Shown: positions 14,000 through 24,931 of the stretch, piece by piece | How positions within the stretch are numbered: position 1 is the first letter of the stretch | Layout of the letters: each line of letters starts with the position of its first letter | Assembly: GCA_010909165.1 (NCBI GenBank) | Contig: MU008170.1 | Location: 1,302,001-1,366,000 of the forward strand | Direction of reading: 5' to 3' | Source of the DNA: Anthoceros angustus | Taxonomy: Eukaryota > Streptophyta > Anthocerotopsida > Anthocerotales > Anthocerotaceae | Length of the DNA: 64,000 nucleotides | Made by a program: the position numbers and the translations under genes | Notes under the pieces: model-generated | Told to the model about the DNA's origin: nothing | The model's database searches: none | What the model saw: only the letters and a program-made list of their open reading frames with translations

Positions 14000-14350
14000 A
14001 CTTAAGTTTGCTCGAATGTTTACTTTTTCTAGAATGCTTAATTAATTTAGAGTGCTCAAGTTCTTTAGAGTGCTTAAGTTTTTTTGGGTGCTTAAAATTT
14101 TTTGGGTACTTAAGTTTTTTTTGGGTGCTTAAGTTTTTTTAGGTGCTTAAGTTTTTTAGAGTGCTTAAGTTTTTTAAAGTGCTTAATATTTTTAAAGTGC
14201 TTAAGTTTCTTAGAGTGTTTTTTTTTTTAGAGTGCTTGATTTTTTTAGAGTGCTTTATTTTATTTTAAAGTGATTAAGCATTTTAGAATACTTAATATTT
14301 TAAGAGTATTTCAATTTTTTAGAGTGCTTAACTTTTGTTAGAGTGTTTAA
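14000..14350. repeat. AT-rich minisatellite in R copy B
   Basis: About 17 degenerate units based on AGAGTGCTTAAGTTTTTT, corresponding to 6,230-6,530 and 36,110-36,380. Copy C has fewer units, so the array length has changed since duplication. Confidence 0.85.
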
Positions 14351-14399
14351 GTATAGGAGAGCATAACATAGCAAGCTAACACTAATAGGGAGGAAAACT

Positions 14400-14885
14400 T
14401 CTATGCCTTTTTCATATGTATCAAATACAAACTTGCAATTCCAAATTTGTACGTAATGGCTTTGTGATCTTTGGAAGGGATGCTTGTCTCATCATTGACT
14501 CTATGCCTTTTTTTCATATGTATCAAATACAAACTTAGCTCCGTATTCACGCAAATCAAAATTGGTAATGGCTTTGTGCCCTTTATAAGAGATTGGTTGC
14601 CTCATCACATGCTCTATGTCTTTTCATATATATCAAATACAAACTTAGCTATGTATTCACTCAAGTCCAAATTGGTATTGGCTTTGTGCCCTTTGCAAGA
14701 GATGGGTTGCCTCATCCTATGCGCTATGCCTTTTTCATATTTATCAAATACAAACTTAGCTCGTATTCATGCAGCCAAATTAGTAATGGCTTTGTGCCCT
14801 TTGAAAGAGATGGTTGCCTCATCATATCCTCTATGCCTTTTCATATGTATCAAATACAAACTTAGCTCCGTGATTCATGCGGTCG
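14400..14885 (+). repeat. ~110-bp tandem repeat block in R copy B
   Basis: Five units, each starting near TGCCTTTTTCATATGTATCA (about 14,403, 14,503, 14,618, 14,727, 14,833) and containing CAAATACAAACTTAGCTC and GGCTTTGTGCCCTTT. Single units also occur at 7,080, 12,290 and 15,908. The apparent open frames through it come from the repeat itself. Confidence 0.85.
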
Positions 14886-15094
14886 GCGGAATCTGGGCGC
14901 GCCAAACTACCGGAGCGCAGACTATCGGCGCACTCGGCGTCGTAAACTACCGTGGTCTGTTGGACTACCGGCGCCCTATCCGACACATAGGCGAGTGCAC
15001 GCACCACGGCCAAAAGCCTCGTTTAAACCTAATACATTGCGTAGTAAGCTTATGACAATTTCATAAATGCATCAATAATCATGAGTTGTGAGTA

Positions 15095-16115
15095 TGAACC
15101 TGCTCTCATCACTTGTAAAGACCAATATTGACCATTTTGAAAATGTTCTATGATATAGAGCATATGATGAGGCGATCATCTCTTTCAAAGGGTACAAAGT
15201 CTCATGGGTAGTCCACCGCATTGCTCACATGATATGAAAGTAGGTTAATACTCTCAAGTCATGAGTACTAATGCATATATAACATTGTCACAAGTACTCA
15301 AACTTACTTTGCAACACTTGGGTGAGCGTTAGTTTGCAACTCTTGAGCGAGATGTTACTCTTCAACTCTTGAGAGATATTGCTATTCAATTATGATGTTT
15401 TTTAGCGAGGAGGCGACAACTTCATAGATAGTGAATAGCTTACAACGAAGCTTTATACAAGGACGAAAAGAAAGAAACTTAGCATGAGACCGGAGATCGC
15501 CAACCCGATCCTGTGCTAAACCAAAAACCCCTAGCTTTGAGCAAATACGAAGGAAAATTATTATGCCCCATCACGGGCCCAAGCCCCAGATAAACCAAAA
15601 GCCTCTAGCCCTAAGAAAATACAAAGAAAACATATTACGCCCCATCAGGGGCCAAGTGCAACTCGAGGCCAAATCTAGGCCGCTCCACCGATCTAGAAAG
15701 TCTCTAAGCCAACAAGTTTTTCTTGTTGAGTCTTCCATTGTGACATCCCTTCATGTATTCCTTTGCTTTGCGCTCAGAAGTCGTAGCGTGTTGTTCTTTT
15801 GGTTGATTGCAAGTATCAAATACAAAATATCAATCAACTATGCTTTTATTTGATCAAAAGTAATGTGCTAAAAGATAAGTACACTAATACTTTACCTCTC
15901 GATTTCATGCCTTTTCATATGTCTCAAATACAAACTTAGCTCGTGATTCCATAAGTCAAAATTTGTAATGGCTTTGTGCCCTTTACAAGAGATGGTGCCT
16001 CATCATATGCTCTACATCATCAAACATTTTCAAAATGGTCAATATTGTTTTTCACAAGTGACCAGAGTAGGTTAATATTCACAAGTCATGATTATGAATG
16101 CATTTATAAAATTCT
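15095..16115. repeat. Inverted repeat pair within R copy B
   Basis: 15,095-15,245 (TTGACCATTTTGAAAATG, CATATGATGAGG, TCTCTTTCAAAGGGTACAAA) is the reverse complement of 15,960-16,085. The arms are about 130 bp and the loop about 700 bp, so a transcript could fold back. The same pair exists in copy C (37,170-37,270 and 38,030-38,130). Confidence 0.75.
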
Positions 16116-16164
16116 CACAACCTTAGTACACAATAGATGGAATTGGGTGAATACAACCAAGCTA

Positions 16165-16308
16165 TGAGTACTAATTAATGCATTTATGAAATTGTCACAA
16201 GTACATAGACTATGTATACTAATTAATGCTTTTATGAAATCATCATATGTACATAGACCATGAGTACTAATTAATGCATTTATGAAATTGTCACAAATAC
16301 ATAGAAAC
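16165..16308. repeat. 48-bp tandem repeat, three units
   Basis: Units at 16,165, 16,213 and 16,261, each containing ACTAATTAATGC and TATGAAAT followed by ACATAGA. The same three units are present in copy C near 38,222-38,366. Confidence 0.8.
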
Positions 16309-16448
16309 AATTACAATTTTTCACATACCTTGCAAAGATCCTCCTCTCGTATCATGTAAACCCAAAGAAATTGAGCTGTCTCATATCAATAAGATTACGT
16401 TAATCGAAATAGCACATCCTCAAGAAGTACAATGAGAACCATAACGTG

Positions 16449-16645
16449 ATAAAATATCCTAAAATTGAGACATGACAAAATATCGACTAAAATTAAGACA
16501 CGATAAAATATCCGGCTAAAATTGAGACATGACAAAATATCGACTAAAATTAAGACACGATAAAATATCTGACTAAAATTAAGACATGATAAAATATTCG
16601 GCTAAAATTAAGATATGATAAAATATCCAGCTAAAATGAAGACAC
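16449..16645. repeat. ~28-bp tandem repeat (GATAAAATATCC-GCTAAAATT)
   Basis: About seven units of 27-30 bp with the core GATAAAATATCCGGCTAAAA. Copy C (38,497-38,610) has only about four, showing unit loss or gain after duplication. Confidence 0.8.
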
Positions 16646-18031
16646 TTTATTTCATACTTCTTTTGGCTTGGCGATCTTGTAATCCGCCTCCATTGGGCGT
16701 GATTCCTATCCCAAGATGTTCCAAAGAATGTGGATTCGGATTACGTTTAGCCATACACCTCACCCATTCAAGGAACTCATCCTTTTCCATCCTTCCAATC
16801 AGAAGAATGATATTTTTAATTCATATTTTTAATTAAAATAAATCAATATAAAATGTACTAATTCAATACCAGGTCAAGACAATCTCGATATGTATGAAGG
16901 TTGAAATTCAAACGATGAACATATGGAAGACCTTCAAATTTGATAACTCCACGATCAAAATTTCTGTAAAACCAAAAAACATTTTAGTTCCCTTTCCAAT
17001 AAAACAATATTGACTACCTCTACCATGCCACAAAAATTATAGGGTCCTGATAAACAGACCGCGCGGCTTCAATCTCAGTGTGACTCGTGCCTGTGAACAA
17101 ATGTAAAAAGACAATGTTAATAAATCTAGATCAGCAAAAAGTTATTAGTTCACACCTTAGATCATTACATTGACAACTTACCAAGATATTGTTGTTTTCC
17201 AGCTTTTCCACTTTTTTGTGCTTTTCTTTTTCGAGATGTTCCTTGAAGATCCTTCTTTGCACTTTCCCTGAATACAAGCGAAGGATCATCAATATCTAGC
17301 AAACCTATCCAAAAAACCAACAAAACCCGTGCAAAGTTTTGTGGGTAATGTATGACTCACCAAATGTGTGACTCCCAACGGTTGGTACGACGGTAGAAAT
17401 TTACACCATGGTACTTAGATGCCTTTTTTTTTTCTCTTGTGTCTTCAACTTTCTTCTCAAGGGTAAAATCAAATTCCCCAAGCATAATTAGTGTTGCATT
17501 GCTTCGAACCCAATTCCGATCTACAATAGCATATTCTAGAAATATTGACAGAAATCCCTTGGTGCGTGCTTCCTTCAAGGTCAATGGAGGACGAGGCACA
17601 TGGTATATATTTTCCTGTATTCCATACATGGTAAACATTATTATACTATTAAGAATCAATTTCAAATAAATAATGTGAATTTGTGCATCATGAAAAGCTT
17701 GTATGTATCATGAAAAGCTTGTATAACTTACCTTGTCGACATCTTTCTTGCCCTTGAATACATCATTTCCACTTCTCCGAACTCCATCTACATACACTCA
17801 TTATAATCCATAATCAAAAGACAAAGATATTAATACAAAATGAGTACGCAAGCTGGTAATATGTGAAAGAAAACATGTATTAATACTTCTACTAAAAGAC
17901 ATTCACAGATTGCAAAAGTCTCATATACTTTATGCGAATCTGTAAAACAAATCGAAATACTCAATTGCAAATCAAAATGCTCTAATGCACTTACCGTGGG
18001 CAACATGACATAAATCACTATTACCAGCCAT
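16640..18031 (-). CDS. AP2/ERF-domain-like gene in R copy B (tentative exon model)
   Basis: A multi-exon minus-strand gene with GT-AG junctions. Candidate exons are 17995-18031 (start MAGNSDLCHVAH), 17893-17939, 17732-17787, 17361-17614, 17182-17267, 17024-17090, 16859-16963 and a last segment near 16,640-16,800. The fourth exon ends KYHGVNFYRRTNRWESHIW, like the YRGV-RYEAHLW strand of AP2 DNA-binding domains. The next gives AGKQQYLG and the following TSHTEIEAARSVY, matching the YLGxxxxEEAARAYD block. 16,859-16,963 reads NFDRGVIKFEGLPYVHRLNF, resembling the AIKFxG helix end. MEKDEFLEWVRCMAKRNP recalls the linker after AP2 repeat 1. Substitutions at conserved DNA-contact positions and one unresolved phase suggest a degenerate or fast-evolving copy. 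AP2 proteins are plant transcription factors; function here is uncertain. Confidence 0.45.
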
Positions 18032-18539
18032 AAACTAGTCTCGAATGAACAAGTTAAAAATGAAATAAAAGCAAACACATAAACTCAAAATAAAGAAATT
18101 TGCAATAGAGAGATTGGAGACCTAAATAGAGTCTAGCTTACATATATAGTCCAAGGTAGTCAACAAATTTCGCTGGCTAAGCAAATATATTCAAAAAATC
18201 TCGCTAGCAAGTAACAAATGGAAAATAATTCTTGATGTTCGAAATAAAATTCATCATCTATGTATTGCATTGATATTTTTAATTTAACATATCAAGACAA
18301 CAACCAACACATGTCTTTCCATAAATTCGTTCAAAGCTTGCACGTCTTTCAATAAATTCATACAAATCTTAGATTCTTGTTTATGTAAGAGAGTATTGCT
18401 CTGAATCTTCTTCTTCTCACCCTAATCGGCTAACCCATCTACAGAAGTCACCCTCAACTAGGAACGTGACCCGACACTAAAACGGATCCAAGACTGGCTA
18501 TTTGAATGCGTCCAAGTGCGGGCTAGGTATCTCTCGCAC
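18032..18539. other. Spacer between R copy B and satellite
   Basis: AT-rich to mixed sequence with no recognisable gene, repeat or element end. It separates the AP2-like start codon from the first 36-bp satellite unit and may contain the 5' region of that gene. Confidence 0.4.
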
Positions 18540-21275
18540 CTTAAGATCAAGATTGTCCAGCTCTGTCGCATAAATGTGAGCCCGAAAGCTCAGTTTTGCG
18601 CATCCAGCTCCATCGCATCAATGTGCGTCCATTGCGCGTCCAGCTCCGTCGCATCAATGTGCTTCCATTGCGCGTCCAGCTCCGTCGCATCAATGTGCGT
18701 CCATTGCGCGTCCAACTCCATCGCAGCAATGTGCGTCCATTGCGCATCCAGTTGCGTCGCATCAATGCACGTCCATTGAGAGTCCAGCTATGTCGCATCA
18801 ATGCACCTCCATTGCGAGTCTAGCTCCGTCGCATCAATGTGCGTCCATTGCGCATCCAGCTTCGTCGCATCAATGTGCGTCCATTGCACGTCCAGCTCCG
18901 TCACATCAATGTGCGTCCATTGCGCATCCAGCTGCGTTGCATTAATGCACGCCCATTGAGAGTCCAGCTATGTCGCATCAATGCACCTCCATTGCGAGTC
19001 TAGCTCCGTCGCATCAATGTGCATCCATTGCGCGTCCAGCTACGTCGCATCAATGTGCGTCCATTGCGCATCCAGCTCCGTCGCATCAATGTGCGTCCAT
19101 TGCGCGTCATTCCGTCGCATCAATGTGCGTCCATTGTGCATCCGGTGCGTCGCATCAATACCGCGTCCATTGAGAGTCCGATTATGTCCCATCAATGCAC
19201 CTCCATTGCTAGTCTAGCTCCGCATCAATGTGCGTCCATTACGCGTCCGGGGCATCAATGTGCATCCATTGCGCGTCCAGCTCCGTCACATCAATGTGCG
19301 TCCATTGCGCATCCAGCTCCGTCGCATCAATGCACATCCATTGAGAGTCCAAGTGTGTCGCATCAATGCACCTCCATTGCGAGTCTAGCTCCGTCGCATC
19401 AATGTGTGTCCATTGCACGTCCATTCGTCGCATCAATGTCGTCCATTGCGGCGTCCGGCTCGTCACATCAATGCGTCCATTGCGCATCAATGCGTCCATT
19501 GCGCATCCAATGCGTCGCATCAATGCACATCCATTGAGAGTCCGGTATGGCGCGTCAATGCACCTCCATTGCGAGTCTAGCTCGTCGCATCAATATGCGT
19601 CCATTGCGGCGTCCGGCTCGTCACATCAATGCGCGTCCATTGAGAGTCCGGCTATATGCATCAATGCACCTCCATTGCGAGTCTAGCTCGTCGCATCAAT
19701 GTGCATCCATTGCGCGTCGGCTCGTCGCATCAATGTCGTCCATTGCGCATCGGCTCTCGCATCAATGCGTCCATTGCGCGTCCAACTCCATCGCAGCAAT
19801 GTGCGTCCATTGCGCATCCAGTTGCGTCGCATCAATGCACGTCCATTGAGAGTCCAGTTATGTCCCATCAATGCACCTCCATTGCTAGTCTAGCTCCGTC
19901 GCATCAATGTGCGTCCATTACGCGTCCAGGTCCGTCGCATCAATGTGCATCCATTGCGCGTCCAGCTCCGTCACATCAATGTGCGTCCATTGCGCATCCA
20001 GCTCCGTCGCATCAATGCACATCCATTGAGAGTCCAAGTGTGTCGCATCAATGCACCTCCATTGCGAGTCTAGCTCCGTGGCATCAATGTGTGTCCATTG
20101 CACGTCCATTCGTCGCATCAATGTCGTCCATTGCGGCGTCCGGCTCGTCACATCAATGCGTCCATTGCGCATCAATGCGTCCATTGCGCATCCAATGCGT
20201 CGCATCAATGCACATCCATTGAGAGTCCGGTATGGCGCGTCAATGCACCTCCATTGCGAGTCTAGCTCGTCGCATCAATATGCGTCCATTGCGGCGTCCG
20301 GCTCGTCACATCAATGCGCGTCCATTGAGAGTCCGGCTATATGCATCAATGCACCTCCATTGCGAGTCTAGCTCCGTCGCATCAATGTGCATCCATTGCG
20401 CGTCCAGCTACGTCGCATCAATGTGCGTCCATTGCGCATCCAGCTCCGTCGCATCAATGTGCGTCCATTGCGCGTCCAGCTCCGTCGCATCAATGTGCGT
20501 CCATTGTGCATCCAGCTGCGTCGCATCAATGCACGTCCATTGAGAGTCCAGTTATGTCCCATCAATGCACCTCCATTGCTAGTCTAGCTCCGTCGCATCA
20601 ATGTGCGTCCATTACGCGTCCAGGTCCGTCGCATCAATGTGCATCCATTGCGCGTCCAGCTCCGTCACATCAATGTGCGTCCATTGCGTCGCATCAATGC
20701 GCATCCATTGCGCATCCATTGAGAGTCCAAGTGTGTCGCATCAATGCACCTCCATTGCGAGTCTAGCTCCGTGGCATCAATGTGTGTCCATTGCACGTCC
20801 AGCTACGTCGCATCAATGTGCGTCCATTGCACGTCCAGCTCCGTCACATCAATGTGCGTCCATTGCGCATCCGGCGTCGCATCAATGCACATCCATTGAG
20901 AGTCCGGTACATGACGCATCAATGCACCTCCATTGCGAGTCTAGCTCGTCGCATCAGTGCGTCCATTGCGGCGTCCATTCGTCACATCAATGCGCGTGGT
21001 GAGAGTCCGGCCGCGCATCAATGCACGTCCATTGTGAGTCTAGCTCCGTCGCATCAATGCGCATCCCTTGCGCATCTAGCTCCATCGTATCAATGCACAT
21101 CCCTTTCATGTCCACCTCAATTGCATCAATACGCATCTATTGCGCGTCCAACTCTGTCGCATCAATGCGCATCTATTGTGCGTCTAGCTCTGTCGCATCA
21201 ATGCGCATCTAGCACCAGTGCGCATCTACTGTGCATCCATCTCTATCGCATCTATTGCGCATCCAGCTCGGTCGC
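18540..21275 (+). repeat. 36-bp satellite array with ~680-bp higher-order repeats
   Basis: About 75 units of a 36-bp monomer (core TCGCATCAATGTGCGTCCAT followed by TGCGCGTCCAGCTCCG). Diverged monomers recur in order: the variant TGTCCCATCAATGCACCTCC occurs at about 19,187, 19,863 and 20,558, giving a higher-order period near 675-695 bp. Because 36 is divisible by three, long frames stay open on both strands and read as 12-residue repeats (for example SHQCASIARPAP), which is a by-product of the satellite. The array stops at 21,275 because a copia element is inserted and resumes at 27,737. Confidence 0.95.
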
Positions 21276-21467
21276 TGTAGAGTTTTACACAACGCTTGCT
21301 ATGCACAATAGAGCCTACACAACTTGAATAATGAATTATGTGTGTGTGTGTCAAAGGACATGAACGTCTAGAAACGGTTACAACTAATAACTATATACAG
21401 CCCTAACACTAACCCAAATATGTAATGTATAATGTAAAGTATATATGAGAGAGGCATATATTTAACA
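21276..21467 (-). repeat. 3' LTR of copia element 1
   Basis: 192 bp, TGTAGAGTTTTACAC to ATATATTTAACA, identical to the LTR at 27,545-27,736 except for one T/G difference near base 22. Includes a short (TG)n tract. Confidence 0.97.
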
Positions 21468-21480
21468 CTCCCACTCATTA
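21468..21480 (-). promoter_or_regulatory. Polypurine tract of copia element 1
   Basis: CTCCCACTCATTA on the plus strand, that is GAGTGGGAG on the coding strand directly next to the 3' LTR, the place where plus-strand DNA synthesis is primed. Confidence 0.75.
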
Positions 21481-21627
21481 TCATTACGGGATAATTGAAA
21501 GACTAAATCTAGACCTAAAACCCTTCTGATTCAAAATGACGAAGACTACAGTCTCCACGCCTCCTCTCTGACCTACGCGTCTCAGTGTTCAGGTTACGCT
21601 CAGCTCAGCTAGCCGCCAAAACTCAGA

Positions 21628-22398
21628 ATGTCGAGCTCCAGCTGCAGCACAGTTGCCACCTCTCAAGCTCCAAGGACTGACGGCAGGCCAAGCTGCATCT
21701 GCATAGAAGATCACCCTGTGTGTCCAATCCACGGCATGATTCCGAAATCTCTCCAGCTCCAGCAAGCAGAATTCTCCATGACACATTGGAGGAGAAGGCT
21801 GCGAAGATCACAACGGAGCTTGAGGCGCTCAAGAACCAGCTTGCTAGAGGAAACCATAGGTCAGCGGCAACTGGTAACGCCAGTCTTCTGCCTTCTAGCA
21901 TCGCCCTTGATTGCAAGATTGCTGCAGCGAATGGGGACGACCAGAAGATTGTGCTGCCGACTTCCTTTGTTCCAAGACCTATTCAGTTGCCAAGAGGTCA
22001 CCAGAGGGATTAGAGTGCTGACAGACGGGAACGGAGTTGATGACCCTCTAACACCTGAGACCTACGCCTGCGGTTATGGTCAGAGAGAACTGGTTCAGAT
22101 GGGGAGGAGGAGATGCTAATTTCATCACATTCTACGGTAAGTTCCAGCAGCTCAAATCTGTCTCCCACTGTTTGTGTGGTGTGAGCACTGCTGCCTAATT
22201 CACTAACGGCTGCTACTGTCATGTGTTACAGTTTCGAGGGCCAAGATGTGTGAAGAGGCTGACATAGTTTACAACTCTTCAGAAGAAGAAAACCAGCCTA
22301 ACTACGACCCAAATTTTCTAAACCTTCTCAAAGCAAGCAGGAATGAGAAGAGGTCCTTGTTCTTTGGAACTGACGATACTTCATCTGAGTCTGGCTAG
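21628..22398 (+). CDS. Antisense intron-containing reading frame inside copia element 1
   Basis: This stretch lies between pol and the 3' LTR and reads opposite to the retrotransposon. A clear GT-AG intron, 22,137-22,231 (GTAAGTTCC to TGTTACAG), joins an exon ending NWFRWGGGDANFITFY to an exon beginning VSRAKMCEEADIVYNSSEE and ending FFGTDDTSSESG with a stop at 22,396-22,398. The phases join without a break. Upstream, 21,720-22,013 gives a helix-rich segment (ASRILHDTLEEKAAKITTEL) that could be an earlier exon, and another start lies at 21,628. I do not recognise the family. Either it is an additional antisense ORF of this copia lineage or a host gene picked up in reverse. An intron can survive retrotransposition only if it is antisense to the genomic RNA, which fits. 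Confidence 0.5.
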
Positions 22399-22456
22399 GC
22401 AACTTTAGCGGCCCATGATCGTGGTGAACTCTGATTGACACAGCAGCAATGACCTG

Positions 22457-23284
22457 TTACTTTTTGACACTGTCTGACTCTAGAACTCCCAAAGACTCCT
22501 TAAACTGGTAATGTTTGAGCGTTGGTAAAGACTTTGTGAGAATATCTGCAGTGTTGGAGTCAGTCGCTATATATTCGAGTCTGATGTGTCCTTCTGTAAT
22601 AGCATCTCTAACGAAGTGATGGTGCACTTCGATATGTTTTGTTCTTGCGTGATATACAGGATTTTGAGCTAACGCCAGTGCAGATTGGTTGTCACAATAT
22701 ATTAATGTTGGTTCTTTACTGCCGCCCAAGACCGCCAAAACCTTCGTAACGGATAGCCTCTTTTCTTTGCATGGGTAAGTGCCTAACACGCCAGAGAAGT
22801 CAAGGATACGATGCTTTGTTCTTGACCGGTGGCACCATGCCAATAAAAATGCATATGCAGAGACTGACCTTCTTGTGTTGACATCTGCAGCCCAGTCAGC
22901 GTCACAATATCCTATCAAGGTAAGAGGTTCATTATCACTTGCTCTCTTTGTGTAGTGCACATCATGTGTGGTTGTCCCTTTTAGGTATCCAAGTATTCTT
23001 TTGGTAGCAGACCAATGGGTTCTACCTGGCTCTTTTAGAAACTGGGACACCATACTCACTGCAAGTGCTACATCTGGACGGCTATGATTTGAACAGAAGA
23101 TAAGAGAACCTACTGCCTGAGCATAGGGAACTCCTGCCATCTCACTCTTCTCATCGTCAATTTGAGGGGACTGACTCTTGCTAAGTTTGCAACCAGACTC
23201 AAGTGGAGTAAGAGCTGGCTTTGCTTCAGTAAGCTTATACTTGAAGAGCATGTCAAGTATATACTTCTGCTGATGGATAACCAA
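22457..23284 (-). pseudogene. RT C-terminus and RNase H of copia element 1
   Basis: 275-residue frame with KYILDMLFKYKL, VPYAQAVGSLIFCSNHSRPD, YLKGTTTHDVHY and GYCDADWAADVNTRRS (RNase H first Asp), then IYCDNQSALALAQNPVYHAR and HIEVHHHFVRDAI. The tail LTKSLPTLKHYQF is typical of the end of plant copia polyproteins. The segment between CDADWA and IYCDN is unlike relatives (LDFSGVLGTYPCKEKR replaces the SSTEAEY block), so one catalytic region is damaged by frame shifts. Confidence 0.88.
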
Positions 23285-23364
23285 TGTGCCTGTGGCAGGA
23301 ATTCTTTGGAGCTATGTTCCCAAGCAGTATGACAGCTCACCGACATCCACCATCTCAAAACGTC

Positions 23365-24654
23365 CTAACAGTAAGCCTTTGACACGCTCAATCTTCTTAA
23401 GATTAGTACCAAGTAATATGCAATCATCCAATAAAGTGCAAGTATAACATAATCTTCTCCGTCTTGCAGCAGGTACACATTTGCATCAGCTGAACTTTTT
23501 ACAAAGCCAAGGCCAAGAAGAAACTCATCAATGCACTCATACCAAGCACGAGGGCTCTGCTTCAGGCCATATAGAGTCTTCAGCAACCTGCAGACCCAGT
23601 CCTCCTTACCTTCAAACTCGAAACCTTCAGGTTGTTGCATAAATATTTCTTCTTCCAGTTTGCCATGCAAGAATGCAGTTTTAACGTCCATCTGGTGGAT
23701 GAGCAGGCCAAAGAATGCTGACATGGAGAAGAGTACACGCAGCGACTGTGATTTCACCACGGGAGAGAATGTTTCATGATAGTCCAAGCCGGGAACTTGA
23801 GAAAATCCACGAGCAACAAGTCTTGCCTTATACCGGGAGATTGTGCCATCAGCCTTATACTTCAACTTGAAGACCCACTTGGAGGTAACTTTCTTCCTCC
23901 CCTGAGGTGGAGGGCATAACTCCCAGGTATTGTTGGCAATCAAAGAGTCATATTCAGATTGAATAGCTGCCTTCCAGAACGTGGATTCAGGACATGTGAT
24001 AGCCTCCTGATAGGTTTGTGGTTCGTGACCAGGGTTGACGGTAAGGTTCACTCCATGAACGACATCAACTACAAACTCACCAGGACCAGAACCAAGAGGA
24101 CGAGGAACAGGTCTGTCATCGTGACTGGGTCGCCAATCAATACTACGATATGGACGTTCAACCCACTCATCAAGAGGACGATGTACTCGAGCTGAACGAT
24201 GAGGAAGGGGCACTTCAGGTGCTGGGGCAGGCTCAGGTATAACAGGCTCATCCTCATACTGACCAAGTTCATCTTCAAACAAAGGATCGACACCCTCGAC
24301 TCCAGGATCTGACTCTAGATCATGTTGTTCAGGAACAGACAATGTGTCAGAAATATCTGGATCTGACAGAGGACCAGATGCTTGTGTGACATGATCATCA
24401 CCGAAAGGCTCGGGATCAGGGGTCTCGGGGCCATCCTCTGCATCAACAACTGGTAAGACATCTACATAAGATGGATCTGACACAGGAAATTCAGCAACAT
24501 CTGACACATCTGAGGGATGCTGTTTAGGATCTTCTACAGCATCTGTTATAGCAGCGACATCTTCCAAGCCAGGATTTGAAGTTTGTAAGACGCTTCTCTC
24601 ATCAAACATGACAATACGGGCATACACCACTCTACGTGACTCAGGTTCGAACAA
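23365..24654 (-). pseudogene. Reverse transcriptase and acidic linker of copia element 1
   Basis: The frame starts with the integrase-RT linker, an acidic region rich in Asp, Pro and Val (about residues 30-150). The RT fingers and palm follow: NNTWELCPPPQGRKKVTSKW, YKARLVARGFSQVPGLDY, ETFSPVVK, HQMDVKTAFLHGKLEEEIFM and LLKTLYGLKQSPRAWYE. The YVDD region is lost: the frame reads YVILALYWM because of a shift near 23,440. RT would be inactive from this copy. Confidence 0.92.
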
Positions 24655-24931
24655 TTTATAACCATGAATGCCTGGAGTGTACCCAATGAAGATATGTCGT
24701 TTGATTTATAGTCGAACTTACGCATTAGCTTGTCGGGAACATGTGCATACGCAACACTGCCGAAGGTACGAAGATGTGAGACATCTGGCTTAGCTCCCGT
24801 CCAAGCTTCAAATGGTGTTCCACCAGGAAGAGAAGAAACAGCAATCCGGTTTTGAAGATAAGTTGCAACTGCGACGCCCGCCTGAATTTGATTGACAACC
24901 TCCCCTAGAATAGTAGTGATCTGGTTGCATC
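24655..24931 (-). pseudogene. Integrase C-terminal region of copia element 1 (frame-broken)
   Basis: Between the two long frames the minus strand reads GEVVNQIQAGVAVATYLQNR, GTPFEAWTGAKPDVSHLRTF and YKLFEPESRRVVYAR in other frames. This is the usual copia integrase C-terminus, with the GTP-FEAW-GxKPDVSHLR signature. A short deletion around 24,900-24,931 and in-frame stops separate it from the catalytic core. Confidence 0.8.

Larger units (their letters stand above)
12946..18031 (+). repeat. R-family repeat, copy B (longest copy)
   Basis: Begins CCTAGATTGGAAATGAAATG, as copy C does at about 35,306. In order it holds a 250-bp leader also found at 57,985-58,230, a carboxylase gene fragment, a piece resembling the aminotransferase upstream region, an AT-rich minisatellite, a ~110-bp tandem block, inverted segments, 48-bp and ~28-bp tandem repeats, and an AP2-like gene. 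Copy C (35,285-39,537) matches it nearly end to end. No LTRs, terminal inverted repeats or target duplications are evident. It is either a gene-capturing non-autonomous element or a low-copy segmental duplication. Confidence 0.8.

Noticed and set aside
14471-15055. 194-codon frame in R copy B
   Set aside because: It runs through the ~110-bp tandem units, and the repeated VSNTNLA-type peptides simply mirror the DNA repeat.
18970-20766. Long open frames (up to 188 codons) in the satellite on both strands
   Set aside because: They are created by a 36-bp monomer whose length is a multiple of three. Several frames are open at once, and composition follows the repeat rather than a protein family.
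18540-21275. CRISPR-like look of regularly spaced ~36-bp repeats
   Set aside because: Units are directly adjacent without unique spacers, and the genes around are plant nuclear genes with introns. It is a satellite.
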